Origin: Flavobacteriaceae bacterium CRH
Lineage (GTDB): Bacteria; Bacteroidota; Bacteroidia; Flavobacteriales; Flavobacteriaceae
Length of the DNA stretch: 64,000 nt
Reading direction: 5' to 3'
NCBI GenBank assembly: GCA_001507425.1
Contig: LMAJ01000017.1
Span: 62,001 to 126,000, forward strand
How positions within the stretch are numbered: the first letter of the stretch is position 1; the number at the start of each line of letters is the position of its first letter. A program made the position numbers and the translations under genes. Positions 1 through 8,635 of this stretch are shown one piece after another. The notes under the pieces were generated by a model. That model ran no database searches and was not told the DNA's origin. It saw only the letters and a list, made by a program, of their open reading frames with translations.

Positions 1-40
1 ATTGGCAAATCGATAAAATCCGGATATAAATTTCATAAAA

Positions 41-706
41 GTGGAAAGAGAAATAATTAAGACGCTGGATGGTTCTACAACTATTCATATAAAGGAGTGG
101 GATGAATGTTATCATTCTAAACATGGTGCAATTCAGGAAGCGAAACATGTTTTTATAAAAAACGGACTTTCATTGTTTGAAAATAATCCTGTTACAATTC
201 TTGAAATTGGTTTTGGAACTGGTTTAAATGCTTTTATTACTTTTTTAGAAGCAACTCAAAAAAAGCAAAAAATTGATTATGTTGGAGTAGAAGCATACCC
301 GGTTGATGAAAAAGAAGTTTTAGAAATGAATTATGTTGCTGAACTCGACGCATTGGAATTTGAGAACATTTTTGAGAAAATGCATAAATGCGAATGGAAT
401 AAGAAAACCGAAATTTGCGAAGTCTTTTCGTTAACCAAAAGGAAACAATTTTTTGATGAAATAAACGATTTTGAAATTTTTGATTTGATTTACTTTGATG
501 CCTTCGGATATCGCGTTCAGCCGGAGCTTTGGAGTACTGAAATTTTTCAGAAAATGTACGATAGTTTAAAACCAAATGGTGTTTTGGTAACTTACGCTGC
601 ACGTGGAGTTGTTAAAATAAGTATGATAGAAGTTGGATTTACTGTAGAAAAATTGGCAGGTCCTCCAGGAAAACGTGAGATGTTTAGAGCTTTTAAAAAT
701 GTTTAA
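41..706 (+). CDS. mnmD: tRNA 5-methylaminomethyl-2-thiouridine methyltransferase (MnmD/MnmC1-like)
   Basis: Predicted SAM-dependent methyltransferase that completes the mnm5s2U modification at wobble position 34 of tRNA in the cytoplasm. The SAM-binding glycine motif EIGFGTG lies near residues 55-61, an acidic strand FDLIYFDAFG near 148-157, and the family signature GPPGKREM near the C-terminus. At 221 residues it matches the stand-alone MnmD form, without the FAD oxidase half of E. coli MnmC. The start is GTG at 41, because the next Met would remove the conserved N-terminal segment. It is the first gene in the window, so its upstream operon context is cut off. Assigned by family motifs. Confidence 0.85.
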   Translation: MEREIIKTLDGSTTIHIKEWDECYHSKHGAIQEAKHVFIKNGLSLFENNPVTILEIGFGTGLNAFITFLEATQKKQKIDYVGVEAYPVDEKEVLEMNYVAELDALEFENIFEKMHKCEWNKKTEICEVFSLTKRKQFFDEINDFEIFDLIYFDAFGYRVQPELWSTEIFQKMYDSLKPNGVLVTYAARGVVKISMIEVGFTVEKLAGPPGKREMFRAFKNV

Positions 707-871
707 ATGAGTTATTTATAATTATTCTATATTGATGTATCTGTATTAAGAAAACGTATTCGTTGCTAATTTTTTAAAAATAATAAGTTAAAAAGCGTGC
801 GTATGAATGATATTTGTTTACATTTGTTGCGAGTTTAGAAATATAGATAACCCCCATAATCTTATTTTATT

Positions 872-1069
872 ATGTCAAAAATGATGTTTGATTACACGAA
901 ATCAATACTTGAGAGAGTTAGTTTCGATCCGATACTTTTCTGTAAAGAATTAGAAAAAGCTATCAAAACCCTGTTACCATACGAAATGGAGCAATTGCAA
1001 GAATGGTTGTTAAATTTTATTATTGAAAAACCAGAACTAAAACAAAGTTTACTGCTAATTAAAGTATAA
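872..1069 (+). CDS. small conserved hypothetical protein (65 aa)
   Basis: A 65-residue, mostly helical and mildly acidic protein with no signal peptide or membrane segment. I do not recognise a domain. It is preceded by a 165-base AT-rich gap and followed after 7 bases by a strong hairpin terminator, so it is probably a separate short transcript. The clean start, the terminator directly behind the stop and codon use like its neighbours support it being real. Function unknown. Confidence 0.6.
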   Translation: MSKMMFDYTKSILERVSFDPILFCKELEKAIKTLLPYEMEQLQEWLLNFIIEKPELKQSLLLIKV

Positions 1070-1076
1070 AAAAAAA

Positions 1077-1100
1077 GGAGCCAAATTGGCTCCTTTTTTT
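1077..1100. terminator. bidirectional intrinsic terminator
   Basis: A self-complementary 17-base hairpin (arms GGAGCCAA and TTGGCTCC) with an A-run on the left and a T-run on the right. It sits between the convergent 65-aa gene and oxyR and can end both transcripts. Confidence 0.85.
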
Positions 1101-1104
1101 ATGG

Positions 1105-2046
1105 CTATTTTTTTGACAGTGGACTAACGATTTGAACATTCTGAAAAACAATTGCTCCTTTTACAACTCCGGCAATTGTCGATCGCAGTGCGTCAATGAT
1201 TTGCATTTTTAATTCGCTTTTAGGGTAAATTAAACTAACCTCTCGAGCGGGTTTTGGTTCCTTAAAATTTCGTAGTTTCAGTTTATCGGAATCTTTTAAG
1301 TCTAAGGTGTGCAAGTACGGAAGTAACGTTGTGCCCAAACCTTCGTCGGCTAATTTTATTAAGGTTTCAAAGCTACCACTTTGAATCTGAAAATTATTCT
1401 GGTCGATGTCAGTACCGTTTTTACATAAGTTTAAAATTCCGTCCCTAAAACAATGACCATCCTGCAAAAGCAAAATTTCATTGATATTTAAATCAGCAAC
1501 TTCAATTTCTTCTTTCTGAAAACTGGCGTGATGCTCTGGTATATAAGCTACAAAAGGCTCAAAATACAAAACTATCTCTTTTATTTTTTCATCTTCAAGC
1601 GGAGTAGCAGCAATTGCAGCATCAAGATGACCATTTTTTAATTTTAAAATTATTTCATCTGTATTTAGCTCTTCAATTAAAAGCTTCACTTTTGGATATT
1701 TTTTGATGAAATTATTCAAAAACATTGGTAAAAGCGTTGGCATAATGGTCGGGATAATTCCTAAGCGAAACTCTCCTCCAATAAAACCTTTTTGCTGTTC
1801 TACAATATCTTTGATTCTGTCAGCTTCGTTTACAATGTTTTTGGCTTGATTTACAATCTTCTGACCTATATCTGTAAGCTGAATTGGTTTTTTTGTTCTG
1901 TCGAAAATTAAAATGCTAAGTTCTTCTTCAATTTTTTGAATCTGCATACTTAACGTTGGCTGAGTTACAAAACACTTCTCAGCGGCAAGTGTAAAATTTT
2001 TATGTTCGGCTACGGCTAATACATATTGTAATTGAGTTATCGTCAT
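1105..2046 (-). CDS. oxyR: hydrogen peroxide-sensing LysR-type regulator OxyR
   Basis: LysR-type regulator with an N-terminal winged HTH (residues about 1-60) and a periplasmic-binding-like sensor domain (about 90-300). The redox cysteines are visible in GHCFRDGILNLC: by count they are C199 and C208, the same positions as the peroxide-reactive pair of E. coli OxyR. Oxidation to a disulphide is known to switch OxyR to an activator. The gene is divergent from dps, a classic OxyR target, with a palindromic operator in the 108-base gap. At 313 residues the length is normal. Confidence 0.92.
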   Translation of the reverse strand: MTITQLQYVLAVAEHKNFTLAAEKCFVTQPTLSMQIQKIEEELSILIFDRTKKPIQLTDIGQKIVNQAKNIVNEADRIKDIVEQQKGFIGGEFRLGIIPTIMPTLLPMFLNNFIKKYPKVKLLIEELNTDEIILKLKNGHLDAAIAATPLEDEKIKEIVLYFEPFVAYIPEHHASFQKEEIEVADLNINEILLLQDGHCFRDGILNLCKNGTDIDQNNFQIQSGSFETLIKLADEGLGTTLLPYLHTLDLKDSDKLKLRNFKEPKPAREVSLIYPKSELKMQIIDALRSTIAGVVKGAIVFQNVQIVSPLSKK

Positions 2047-2071
2047 TTTGATAGTATTTTTTGATACAAAA

Positions 2072-2096
2072 ATAAGTAAATATAACTTTTACTTAT
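2072..2096. promoter_or_regulatory. candidate OxyR operator
   Basis: A perfect inverted repeat with 9-base arms ATAAGTAAA and TTTACTTAT separated by 7 bases, in the oxyR/dps intergenic region. It ends two bases before the dps -7 box and covers the place where a -33 element would be, as expected for an activator site. That OxyR binds here is inferred from position. Confidence 0.6.
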
Positions 2097-2098
2097 AA

Positions 2099-2106
2099 TA
2101 TTTTTG
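2099..2106 (+). promoter_or_regulatory. dps promoter -7 box (TAnnTTTG)
   Basis: TATTTTTG matches the Bacteroidota -7 consensus TAnnTTTG exactly and would start transcription near 2112, giving a leader of about 43 bases before dps. No good TTTG -33 element is present at the right distance; the OxyR-like palindrome is there instead. Confidence 0.55.
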
Positions 2107-2154
2107 AGCAAATTATTTTAAATTTGTAGTAAACTTACTGTAAAATACAAAAAC

Positions 2155-2634
2155 ATGAAGACAAATATATTAGGATTACCTGTAAAAGAGTCAGAATTAT
2201 TAGTAAAAGAATTAAATGTGTTATTATCGAGCTTTCAGGTATATTATCAAAATTTAAGAGGAATTCATTGGAATATCCGTGGAAAACGTTTCTTTGATTT
2301 ACATGTTAAATTTGAAGAATTATACACTGATTCGCAATTAAAAATAGATATGATAGCCGAAAGAGTTTTGACAATTGGAGGCACTCCATTGCATACTTTT
2401 GAAGACTATATTAAAAACAACAAATTAGCAGTTGGAAAAAACATCTCAAACGATGAAAAAGCAGTGCACCTGATTGTGAATTCTTTGTCAGATTTATTAA
2501 AAATTGAAAGAGAAATTTTGAATAAATCAGCAGAAATTAATGATGAAGGTACGAATTCTATGATGAGTGACTTTATTGCAGAACAGGAAAAAACAATCTG
2601 GATGATGAATGCATGGCTTGAAGAAGAGTTGTAA
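2155..2634 (+). CDS. dps: Dps-family DNA-protecting mini-ferritin
   Basis: A 159-residue Dps/ferritin-like protein that stores iron and consumes hydrogen peroxide, usually as a dodecamer in the cytoplasm. The ferroxidase residues H38, H50, E54, D65 and E69 have the same spacing as in Listeria Dps (H31, H43, D47, D58, E62). The sequence HWNIRGKRFFDLH carries the first two histidines. Divergent from oxyR with a palindromic operator between them, so peroxide induction is very likely. A terminator follows directly. Confidence 0.93.
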   Translation: MKTNILGLPVKESELLVKELNVLLSSFQVYYQNLRGIHWNIRGKRFFDLHVKFEELYTDSQLKIDMIAERVLTIGGTPLHTFEDYIKNNKLAVGKNISNDEKAVHLIVNSLSDLLKIEREILNKSAEINDEGTNSMMSDFIAEQEKTIWMMNAWLEEEL

Positions 2635-2656
2635 GTAATTGTTTATTAGTAAATTA

Positions 2657-2692
2657 AAAACAGAATGGTAAACTATTACCATTCTGTTTTTT
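2657..2692 (+). terminator. intrinsic terminator after dps
   Basis: Inverted repeat with arms CAGAATGGTAA and TTACCATTCTG around a 4-base loop, followed by a T-run. It lies 23 bases after the dps stop codon. Confidence 0.85.
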
Positions 2693-2731
2693 TGTTAATG
2701 TTAAATTTGTTAAAAATTTTTGCTCAGTCGC

Positions 2732-2761
2732 TTTGATTTTATCGGTTTAACGTTATTTTTG
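2732..2761 (+). promoter_or_regulatory. consensus Bacteroidota promoter with near-leaderless start
   Basis: TTTG at 2732-2735 and TATTTTTG at 2754-2761, 18 bases apart, match the -33/-7 consensus closely. The -7 box ends only 5 bases before the ATG at 2767, so the transcript of the next gene would have almost no leader. Confidence 0.55.
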
Positions 2762-2766
2762 CCCAA

Positions 2767-3048
2767 ATGAAATTAATCGCACGCATATTATTATTCATAT
2801 TTATTGCTTTTTTATCGACCCCAACAATTGTGCAGGCGATAAAGAAATGCAATAGTGCGACTATGTCAATAAGTCTTTCTGAAGAAGAAGTACATAAAGA
2901 ACTAAAATCTATAGTACATGCGGCAATTTTAGAACATGAAGTTTTAATGCCGGTTTATATTCAGAAAAAAACAATCATATCTGAAAATATTGTAAAATTA
3001 GACAATATTTCTCCGAGCATTTTTGCTCCACCTCCCAACTTGGTATAA
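2767..3048 (+). CDS. small exported protein upstream of SulP transporter
   Basis: 93 residues with a hydrophobic N-terminal signal segment (residues 4-24, ending near VQA) and a short acidic, then proline-ending tail (FAPPPNLV). No family recognised. A consensus promoter abuts its start codon. It is 80 bases upstream of the SulP gene on the same strand, so the two may be co-transcribed. Function unknown; a role with the transporter is only suggested by position. Confidence 0.6.
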   Translation: MKLIARILLFIFIAFLSTPTIVQAIKKCNSATMSISLSEEEVHKELKSIVHAAILEHEVLMPVYIQKKTIISENIVKLDNISPSIFAPPPNLV

Positions 3049-3128
3049 TACTTCCGATTGTTTAAATCTAACTGCGTTTATAGTAAATGCAGCAGATCTT
3101 TAATGTATCAATTTTTTAGTATTGTATT

Positions 3129-4778
3129 ATGACAAAAAAAATCAATCTTTTTGCCAACCTTAAATCTGATTTTGCTTCAGGTTTAGTGGTTTTTTTGGTG
3201 GCCCTTCCGTTGTGTCTAGGTATTGCAATGGCCTCTGGAGCGCCTTTATTTTCCGGAATTATTGCAGGTGTTATTGGTGGTATAATAGTAGGTTACTTGA
3301 GCCAGTCGCATATTAGTGTTTCAGGACCTGCAGCTGGTTTAACAGCTATTATTTTAACCGCTATTACAGATTTTGGTGCTTTTGATGTGTTTTTACTGTC
3401 TGTTTTTATTGCTGGACTAATTCAATTAGCATTAGGGTTTTTAAAAGCCGGAAGTATTTCAAATTATTTTCCAACCAATGTTATTGAAGGAATGTTAGCA
3501 GGTATCGGTATCATTATCATCTTAAAACAATTGCCACATGCTTTTGGTTATGATGCTGATTTTGAAGGTGATCAGGCTTTTATTCAGAATGACGGAAGCA
3601 ATTCCTTTTCATTTCTTTTTAATGTAATTAATCATATCAAACTAGGAGCAGTAGTAATTTCTTTGGTTTCATTAGTAATTTTGATTTCCTGGGAGAAAGT
3701 TCCTTTTTTAAAGCGATTAAAATTAGTTCCGGGAGCGCTTATCGCAGTTATACTGGGAGTTGTTCTTAACGAATTTTTTATTTTAACAGGAAGTCCATTG
3801 GCTATTGCAAAAGAACATTTAGTTTCTTTACCGGTTCCAAAATCTTTTGATGAATTTAAAGGAATTCTGATTACACCAAACTTTGCAGCAGTTACAAATC
3901 CAAAAGTTTGGGTTGTAGCGATTACAATTGCCATTGTAGCTTCTATTGAGACATTATTATGTATTGAAGCTGCAGATAGGATGGATGTTCAAAAACGTTA
4001 TACTGACACAAATGTTGAGCTTAGGGCTCAGGGAATTGGTAATGTTTTAAGTTCTCTTATTGGTGGTTTGCCAATGACATCTGTAGTGGTTAGATCTTCT
4101 GCGAATAATAACGCCGGAGCAAAATCTAAAATGTCTACGATTATTCACGGAGTACTTTTATTAGTTAGTGTTTTGAGTATTCCTTCAATATTAAATAAAA
4201 TTCCGCTGGCAACTTTAGCAACTGTTTTAATTTTAGTGGGCTATAAATTAGCAAAACCAGCAACTTTTCTTCATTTCTGGGAAAAAGGAAAATACCAATT
4301 TGTGCCTTTTATTGCTACTTTAGTATTTGTAGTGGCTACAGATTTACTAAAAGGAGTAGCTTTAGGAATTATCATCAGTATTATTTTTGTTTTGAGAGGA
4401 AACTTAAAAAGAGCTTACAGCTTTAAAAAAGAAGAATACGAAGACGGAGATGTTATTCATATCGATTTAGCTCAGGAAGTTTCGTTTCTGAATAAAGCTG
4501 CAATTAAACTAACATTGAGTGAAATTCCTGAAAATTCTAAAGTAATCATCAACGCACATGATACAGAGTATATTGCGCATGATGTTTTAGATTTAATTCG
4601 TGAATTTAAAGAAACCCGTGCAATTGATGAAAACATTAAAGTGAAATTGAAAGGCTTTAAAAAAGCGTACGAATTAGAAAACACGCCAGACAAAGACAAT
4701 CACGTTTCGATTGAACATTATTATGATGTTGCAAAGAGAGCATTGGTTAAAAAAGAAACTACAAAAGAAAAATTTTAA
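3129..4778 (+). CDS. SulP-family anion (probably bicarbonate) transporter
   Basis: An inner-membrane SulP transporter of 549 residues with about a dozen hydrophobic helices in residues 10-420 and a C-terminal cytoplasmic STAS-like domain (about 440-530). The N-terminus DFASGLVVFLVALPLCLG and the SGPAAGLTA motif are typical of the family. SulP members carry sulphate, bicarbonate or other anions, and sequence alone does not settle which. A beta carbonic anhydrase follows 123 bases downstream on the same strand, which favours bicarbonate uptake coupled to CO2/HCO3- conversion, as in BicA-like transporters. Confidence 0.88.
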   Translation: MTKKINLFANLKSDFASGLVVFLVALPLCLGIAMASGAPLFSGIIAGVIGGIIVGYLSQSHISVSGPAAGLTAIILTAITDFGAFDVFLLSVFIAGLIQLALGFLKAGSISNYFPTNVIEGMLAGIGIIIILKQLPHAFGYDADFEGDQAFIQNDGSNSFSFLFNVINHIKLGAVVISLVSLVILISWEKVPFLKRLKLVPGALIAVILGVVLNEFFILTGSPLAIAKEHLVSLPVPKSFDEFKGILITPNFAAVTNPKVWVVAITIAIVASIETLLCIEAADRMDVQKRYTDTNVELRAQGIGNVLSSLIGGLPMTSVVVRSSANNNAGAKSKMSTIIHGVLLLVSVLSIPSILNKIPLATLATVLILVGYKLAKPATFLHFWEKGKYQFVPFIATLVFVVATDLLKGVALGIIISIIFVLRGNLKRAYSFKKEEYEDGDVIHIDLAQEVSFLNKAAIKLTLSEIPENSKVIINAHDTEYIAHDVLDLIREFKETRAIDENIKVKLKGFKKAYELENTPDKDNHVSIEHYYDVAKRALVKKETTKEKF

Positions 4779-4901
4779 ATAAATTATAACAAATTAAGGT
4801 ATTTGCAGCGTAATAGAAATATCAAATTTCGGTAACTTTACAAAAAAGTTCTATTTGATGTTTTTAAAAGAAGTATAAATGCCATTCAAAATAAATAAAA
4901 A

Positions 4902-5540
4902 ATGAAAGAGTTTTATAAACAAATATTAGAAAACAATAAAAAATGGGTTGAAGATTCTTTAGCAAAAGACCCAAATTATTTTGCAGATTTAGCTAAAGGG
5001 CAAACACCGCCTTTATTATGGATTGGATGTTCTGACAGCCGTGTTCCTGCTAATGAAATTATTGGTGCTAAACCAGGTGAAGTTTTTGTTCACCGTAATA
5101 TCGCCAATATGGTTGTTCACTCTGATATGAACATGTTGAGTGTTCTTGATTATGCCGTAAATGTGCTTAAAGTAAAGCACGTTATTGTTTGCGGTCATTA
5201 CGGTTGTGGTGGTGTAAAAGCTGCAATGGGGAATTTATCTGTTGGAATTATTGACAACTGGATTCGTCATATTAAAGATGAATATCGTTTGCATGATAAA
5301 TACCTGAATTCGATTGAAGATGAAACAGAGCGTTTTAATGCTTTTGTTGAAATCAACGCTAAAGAGCAAGTTTACAATTTAGCAAAAACTTCGATCGTAC
5401 AAAGCGCCTGGAAAAACGGTCAGGATTTAATGCTTCACGGATGGGTTTACGGTTTGAATTCTGGTTTTGTAACCGATTTAAATGTAACCATTGCCTCTAA
5501 CGATGAATTAGATGATGTTTACCAATTAAGTAATCTATAA
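4902..5540 (+). CDS. beta-class carbonic anhydrase
   Basis: Zinc enzyme that interconverts CO2 and bicarbonate in the cytoplasm. The zinc ligands are C43 in GCSDSRVP, H99 and C102 in GHYGCGG; D45-R47 form the conserved dyad that controls the fourth ligand. 212 residues is the usual length. It follows the SulP transporter and ends at a bidirectional terminator, so the pair looks like a small carbon-supply unit. Confidence 0.93.
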   Translation: MKEFYKQILENNKKWVEDSLAKDPNYFADLAKGQTPPLLWIGCSDSRVPANEIIGAKPGEVFVHRNIANMVVHSDMNMLSVLDYAVNVLKVKHVIVCGHYGCGGVKAAMGNLSVGIIDNWIRHIKDEYRLHDKYLNSIEDETERFNAFVEINAKEQVYNLAKTSIVQSAWKNGQDLMLHGWVYGLNSGFVTDLNVTIASNDELDDVYQLSNL

Positions 5541-5547
5541 AAAATAA

Positions 5548-5576
5548 AAATCGCCTCAAAAGGGCGATTTTTTTTA
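5548..5576. terminator. bidirectional terminator
   Basis: Arms AAATCGCC and GGCGATTT around a short loop, followed by a T-run. It serves the carbonic anhydrase gene and overlaps the stop codon of the convergent LETM1-like gene. Confidence 0.8.
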
Positions 5577-6776
5577 TTCGTTTTCGTCCAGGTTTTCATT
5601 AAAAGCTGACGGTAACATTGTTGGAATAAACTTTATTAAAATTGGCAGTAATAAACTTCCTCCCGGAAGTAAAAAGATGGTCAGGGACGGAATCGTTTTG
5701 CAAATATCCAAAAGTTGTTTTTTGACCTTTTTCTTTTCTTTGGCATCCAAATCTCTCGTTGTAGAATAAGCCAATAGAACCATTAATTCTTTACTCTGAA
5801 CAATTTCCTTAACCAGTCTGTTTTTGTTTCTTATGATCAGTTTCACAACGGTATGCGTCATTTGATCGTAGAAATGTTTTACCGGATTTGAATAATTAAA
5901 GTAAGGAATTTTCTTTTTATGTGTGGTTATGAAATCATGTGTGGTGTCAATACTTTTAGTAACGAAATCATCAGAAACCTGCATCATCGATCCTAAAGAA
6001 TATAAAAAATAAGCTTCTTCATTTTCTACAACGCCATCGCTCCACAACGCCATTCCAGCCATGTCTATTAAATAATATTGTTCGAGTTTATTATTAAAAT
6101 AATCAAGTTGCAAAGTCTCTAAAGTATCAACCGTAACTTTTGAAAATTTTGAATATCGAATCGAAGCCTCAAAAAGTTTAATCAGCAAATCGTCATGCTG
6201 CGATTTTACCGTTTTTGTTTTTAATGCTAAACCTACAATACCAAGAACAGTTTCTTCAATTCGTTTTAAATATTTTTCAGGAATTTCGCCATGAGCCAAA
6301 TATTGCCTAAAAGCCAAAACATCAATAAACAACAAAGCATTGGTTACTAAATGCGAAAAGTTTTTGCTAATAATACTATCATTAGTCTGAACTCTTTCGT
6401 CTATTATATTTTCTAATGAATGTGAGGGTGTATCTTTTGGAAGTAAAATTTTCAATAAATTAAAACCTTCCGGGTTCATTGCTTTATAAAATTTCAAGAC
6501 TTCGGTTATAAAATTGTTTGGTTCAGAATTTCTTTTTTCCAAACAAAAAACGCCGTATAAAGTATTTAATAATGCAATTTTAGAAATCTCAGTTTTAAAC
6601 CATCCTTTTATCGGAATTGGAATTTGAGAATCGACAGAAATAATGTGTCCGTAAATAAAACCAGTTTCTCTAACTTTATAGTAAAACGAATCTACTGTCT
6701 CAAAAGGAATTGCTTCTGAAAACTTTTGTTCGTTAAAAAATTTATCGATCCAGCCGGATGCCGATGGGTTAATCAT
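5574..6776 (-). CDS. LETM1-related protein (possible biofilm-associated family)
   Basis: 400-residue protein with a helical body and a hydrophobic C-terminal segment PGGSLLLPILIKFIPTMLP (about residues 372-390), which resembles the LETM1 core sequence. Flavobacterial homologues are annotated as LETM1-related biofilm-associated proteins. No signal peptide is visible. The C-terminal segment could be one membrane helix or a membrane hairpin. Stands alone between two terminators. The family link rests mainly on the C-terminal motif. Confidence 0.7.
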   Translation of the reverse strand: MINPSASGWIDKFFNEQKFSEAIPFETVDSFYYKVRETGFIYGHIISVDSQIPIPIKGWFKTEISKIALLNTLYGVFCLEKRNSEPNNFITEVLKFYKAMNPEGFNLLKILLPKDTPSHSLENIIDERVQTNDSIISKNFSHLVTNALLFIDVLAFRQYLAHGEIPEKYLKRIEETVLGIVGLALKTKTVKSQHDDLLIKLFEASIRYSKFSKVTVDTLETLQLDYFNNKLEQYYLIDMAGMALWSDGVVENEEAYFLYSLGSMMQVSDDFVTKSIDTTHDFITTHKKKIPYFNYSNPVKHFYDQMTHTVVKLIIRNKNRLVKEIVQSKELMVLLAYSTTRDLDAKEKKKVKKQLLDICKTIPSLTIFLLPGGSLLLPILIKFIPTMLPSAFNENLDENE

Positions 6777-6835
6777 TACTTTGGTTTGAGCTGCAAAGCT
6801 ATATCTTTTTATCGTGTTAGATTCATTTTAAATGA

Positions 6836-6873
6836 AATAACCACTAGATTTTATAAAAAAAATAGTGGTTATT
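6836..6873 (-). terminator. terminator-like inverted repeat after sodC
   Basis: Arms AATAACCACTA and TAGTGGTTATT separated by a 16-base AT-rich loop, directly behind the sodC stop on the minus strand. Weakly GC, so a plausible but not strong terminator. Confidence 0.5.
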
Positions 6874-6879
6874 GAATTT

Positions 6880-7407
6880 TTATTTGATGATACCCGCACA
6901 GGCAACTCTTCCGCCGGCATTTCCTGTTGGTTGTGTCGCAAAATCATCTGTTCCCTGATGCACGATTAAACCTTTTCCTAAAATATTTTTGGTTTCATCC
7001 TCACAACCTATACACCATTCGTCTGTAGTAAGTGTGATTGTTCCGTTACCTTGAGCATCTGCCGTAAAGTTTCCGATATCACCTTTATGATATTCTCCAA
7101 CACCCCATTTTCCATGTTTTTTAAAAGTTGGGTTCCAGTGTCCGCCGGCAGAACTTCCGTCAGCAGCAGTACAGTCAGATTTTTCATGAATATGAATAGC
7201 ATGAACTCCTGGTTGCAAACCGGCTACTTTTGCTACAAAAGTAACTTTTCCATTTTTCTCAGCAAAAGTTGCAGTTCCTGTTACAGTACTGTTACTTTTT
7301 GGCTCTAAAGCAACGGTTAAAGTTTTGGCGTCATTTGATTTTGTATTGGTTTTACAACCTATAACTAAGGCTGTAATTATAGCGAAAGAAAGAATCAGTT
7401 TTTTCAT
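6880..7407 (-). CDS. sodC: copper/zinc superoxide dismutase lipoprotein
   Basis: Periplasmic or membrane-anchored Cu/Zn superoxide dismutase. A lipobox ends at C18 (ALVIGC). The metal site is complete: copper ligands H72, H74, H90 and H150; zinc ligands H90, H98, H107 and D110; the substrate-guiding arginine is R167 in GGRVAC. C79 and C170 would form the conserved disulphide. At 175 residues it is full length. It detoxifies superoxide outside the cytoplasm and complements the oxyR/dps defence nearby. Confidence 0.93.
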   Translation of the reverse strand: MKKLILSFAIITALVIGCKTNTKSNDAKTLTVALEPKSNSTVTGTATFAEKNGKVTFVAKVAGLQPGVHAIHIHEKSDCTAADGSSAGGHWNPTFKKHGKWGVGEYHKGDIGNFTADAQGNGTITLTTDEWCIGCEDETKNILGKGLIVHQGTDDFATQPTGNAGGRVACAGIIK

Positions 7408-7617
7408 TTGTAAGGCTTTTAAATTAATTATAAGTAAATTTAGAATAAAATGACCGATTGTTTTAACATTAAAAGTTAAAAAAATCTAAAACTATTGTAT
7501 TTAATTTTCATTTGATTTTTAGATGAAGAAGCAAAAATTATTATGTAATTTCGTATAGTGCCAACTTGAAATTTAAAAAAAGTTGTCAGTGTTTATTTTT
7601 AATTTAATTATAATGCT

Positions 7618-8043
7618 ATGGTAAAGAATATTTTAGCTTTAGTTTTTTTAGGAGTTGTACTGGTTTCCTGCAAATGCAAAAAAGCAGATACAGCAAATAC
7701 ATTAGAAGGAACCTGGGAACTTAATTATATTACCGGACCAAGAATAGCTTTTGATGGTTTGTATCCAAATAAAAAACCGACGATAAATTTTGATTTAAAA
7801 GAAAGCCGTGTTTCCGGAAATACCAGTTGCAATTCTTTTACCGGAAAATTGAGTGTTGATGGTAATAAAATTGATTTTACACAACCAATGGCTTTAACCA
7901 AAATGATGTGTTTGGATGGTCAAGGGGAGCAGGTTTTTATAAATACGCTCCAAAAAGTAAACACGTATTCTATTACTGATGGCGGGAAAACGCTGAATTT
8001 TATTTCCGGTGATATCGCAACAATGCGATTTACCAAAAAATAG
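7618..8043 (+). CDS. META-domain (HslJ-like) lipoprotein
   Basis: 141 residues with a lipobox ending at C18 (LVSC) and a META/HslJ domain over residues 28-140: GTWELNYITG, then NTSCNSFTGKL, and MTKMMC-like spacing around KMMCLDGQGE. META proteins are periplasmic or outer-membrane-facing and are linked to stress or drug resistance in enterics, but the biochemical role is unclear. First of three small same-strand envelope genes. Confidence 0.82.
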   Translation: MVKNILALVFLGVVLVSCKCKKADTANTLEGTWELNYITGPRIAFDGLYPNKKPTINFDLKESRVSGNTSCNSFTGKLSVDGNKIDFTQPMALTKMMCLDGQGEQVFINTLQKVNTYSITDGGKTLNFISGDIATMRFTKK

Positions 8044-8082
8044 AATATCAATTTTATTTTAAACGCTATAAAATAATGTTTT

Positions 8083-8604
8083 ATGAAAACGATAGTATCC
8101 ATTTTAGTAGTGTTATTTTCTTTTTTATCCTTTCAGGGTTTTGCTCAGGAAAAAACTAAAAAAGAATTAAAAGCAGAAAGAGAACTTCAAAAACAAAAAG
8201 AAATACAAGCACTATTAGATGCTAAAGATTTTGTTTTTGATGCGGAGAAACTTTACCCACAATCGGGAAGAATGATTAATTTAGATTATAATACTTATTT
8301 TTTAAAGTTTACTTCAGATAATGTGACATGCGATTTGCCTTTTTTTGGACGTGGTTTTAATGTAGGTTACGGGTCTGATGGCGGGATAAAATTTGAAGGT
8401 AAACCCGAAAATCTTAAAATAGAACAGACTAAAAAGAAGTTTACGATGAAAGCCACAGTAAAAGGCCAAACTGATGTTTATGATCTTTTTTTTACTATTT
8501 TTTATGATGGTGGAACATCACTTTCTGTCAATAGCAATAATCGGGCTTCAATTTCATACGATGGAAAAATTAGAGCACCAAAGTCAGAAGAAAATAAAAA
8601 ATAA
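8083..8604 (+). CDS. secreted DUF4251 protein
   Basis: 173 residues with a signal peptide (residues 1-21, ending GFAQ), a charged helical linker (KELKAERELQKQKE) and a beta-rich DUF4251 domain. The motif LDYNTYFLKF and the closing ISYDGKI are typical of this Bacteroidota-specific family. Function is unknown; the protein is periplasmic or outer-membrane associated. 39 bases after the META gene. Confidence 0.78.
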   Translation: MKTIVSILVVLFSFLSFQGFAQEKTKKELKAERELQKQKEIQALLDAKDFVFDAEKLYPQSGRMINLDYNTYFLKFTSDNVTCDLPFFGRGFNVGYGSDGGIKFEGKPENLKIEQTKKKFTMKATVKGQTDVYDLFFTIFYDGGTSLSVNSNNRASISYDGKIRAPKSEENKK

Positions 8605-8635
8605 CATATTCAGTAGACAATTTAAATTATAAGCC

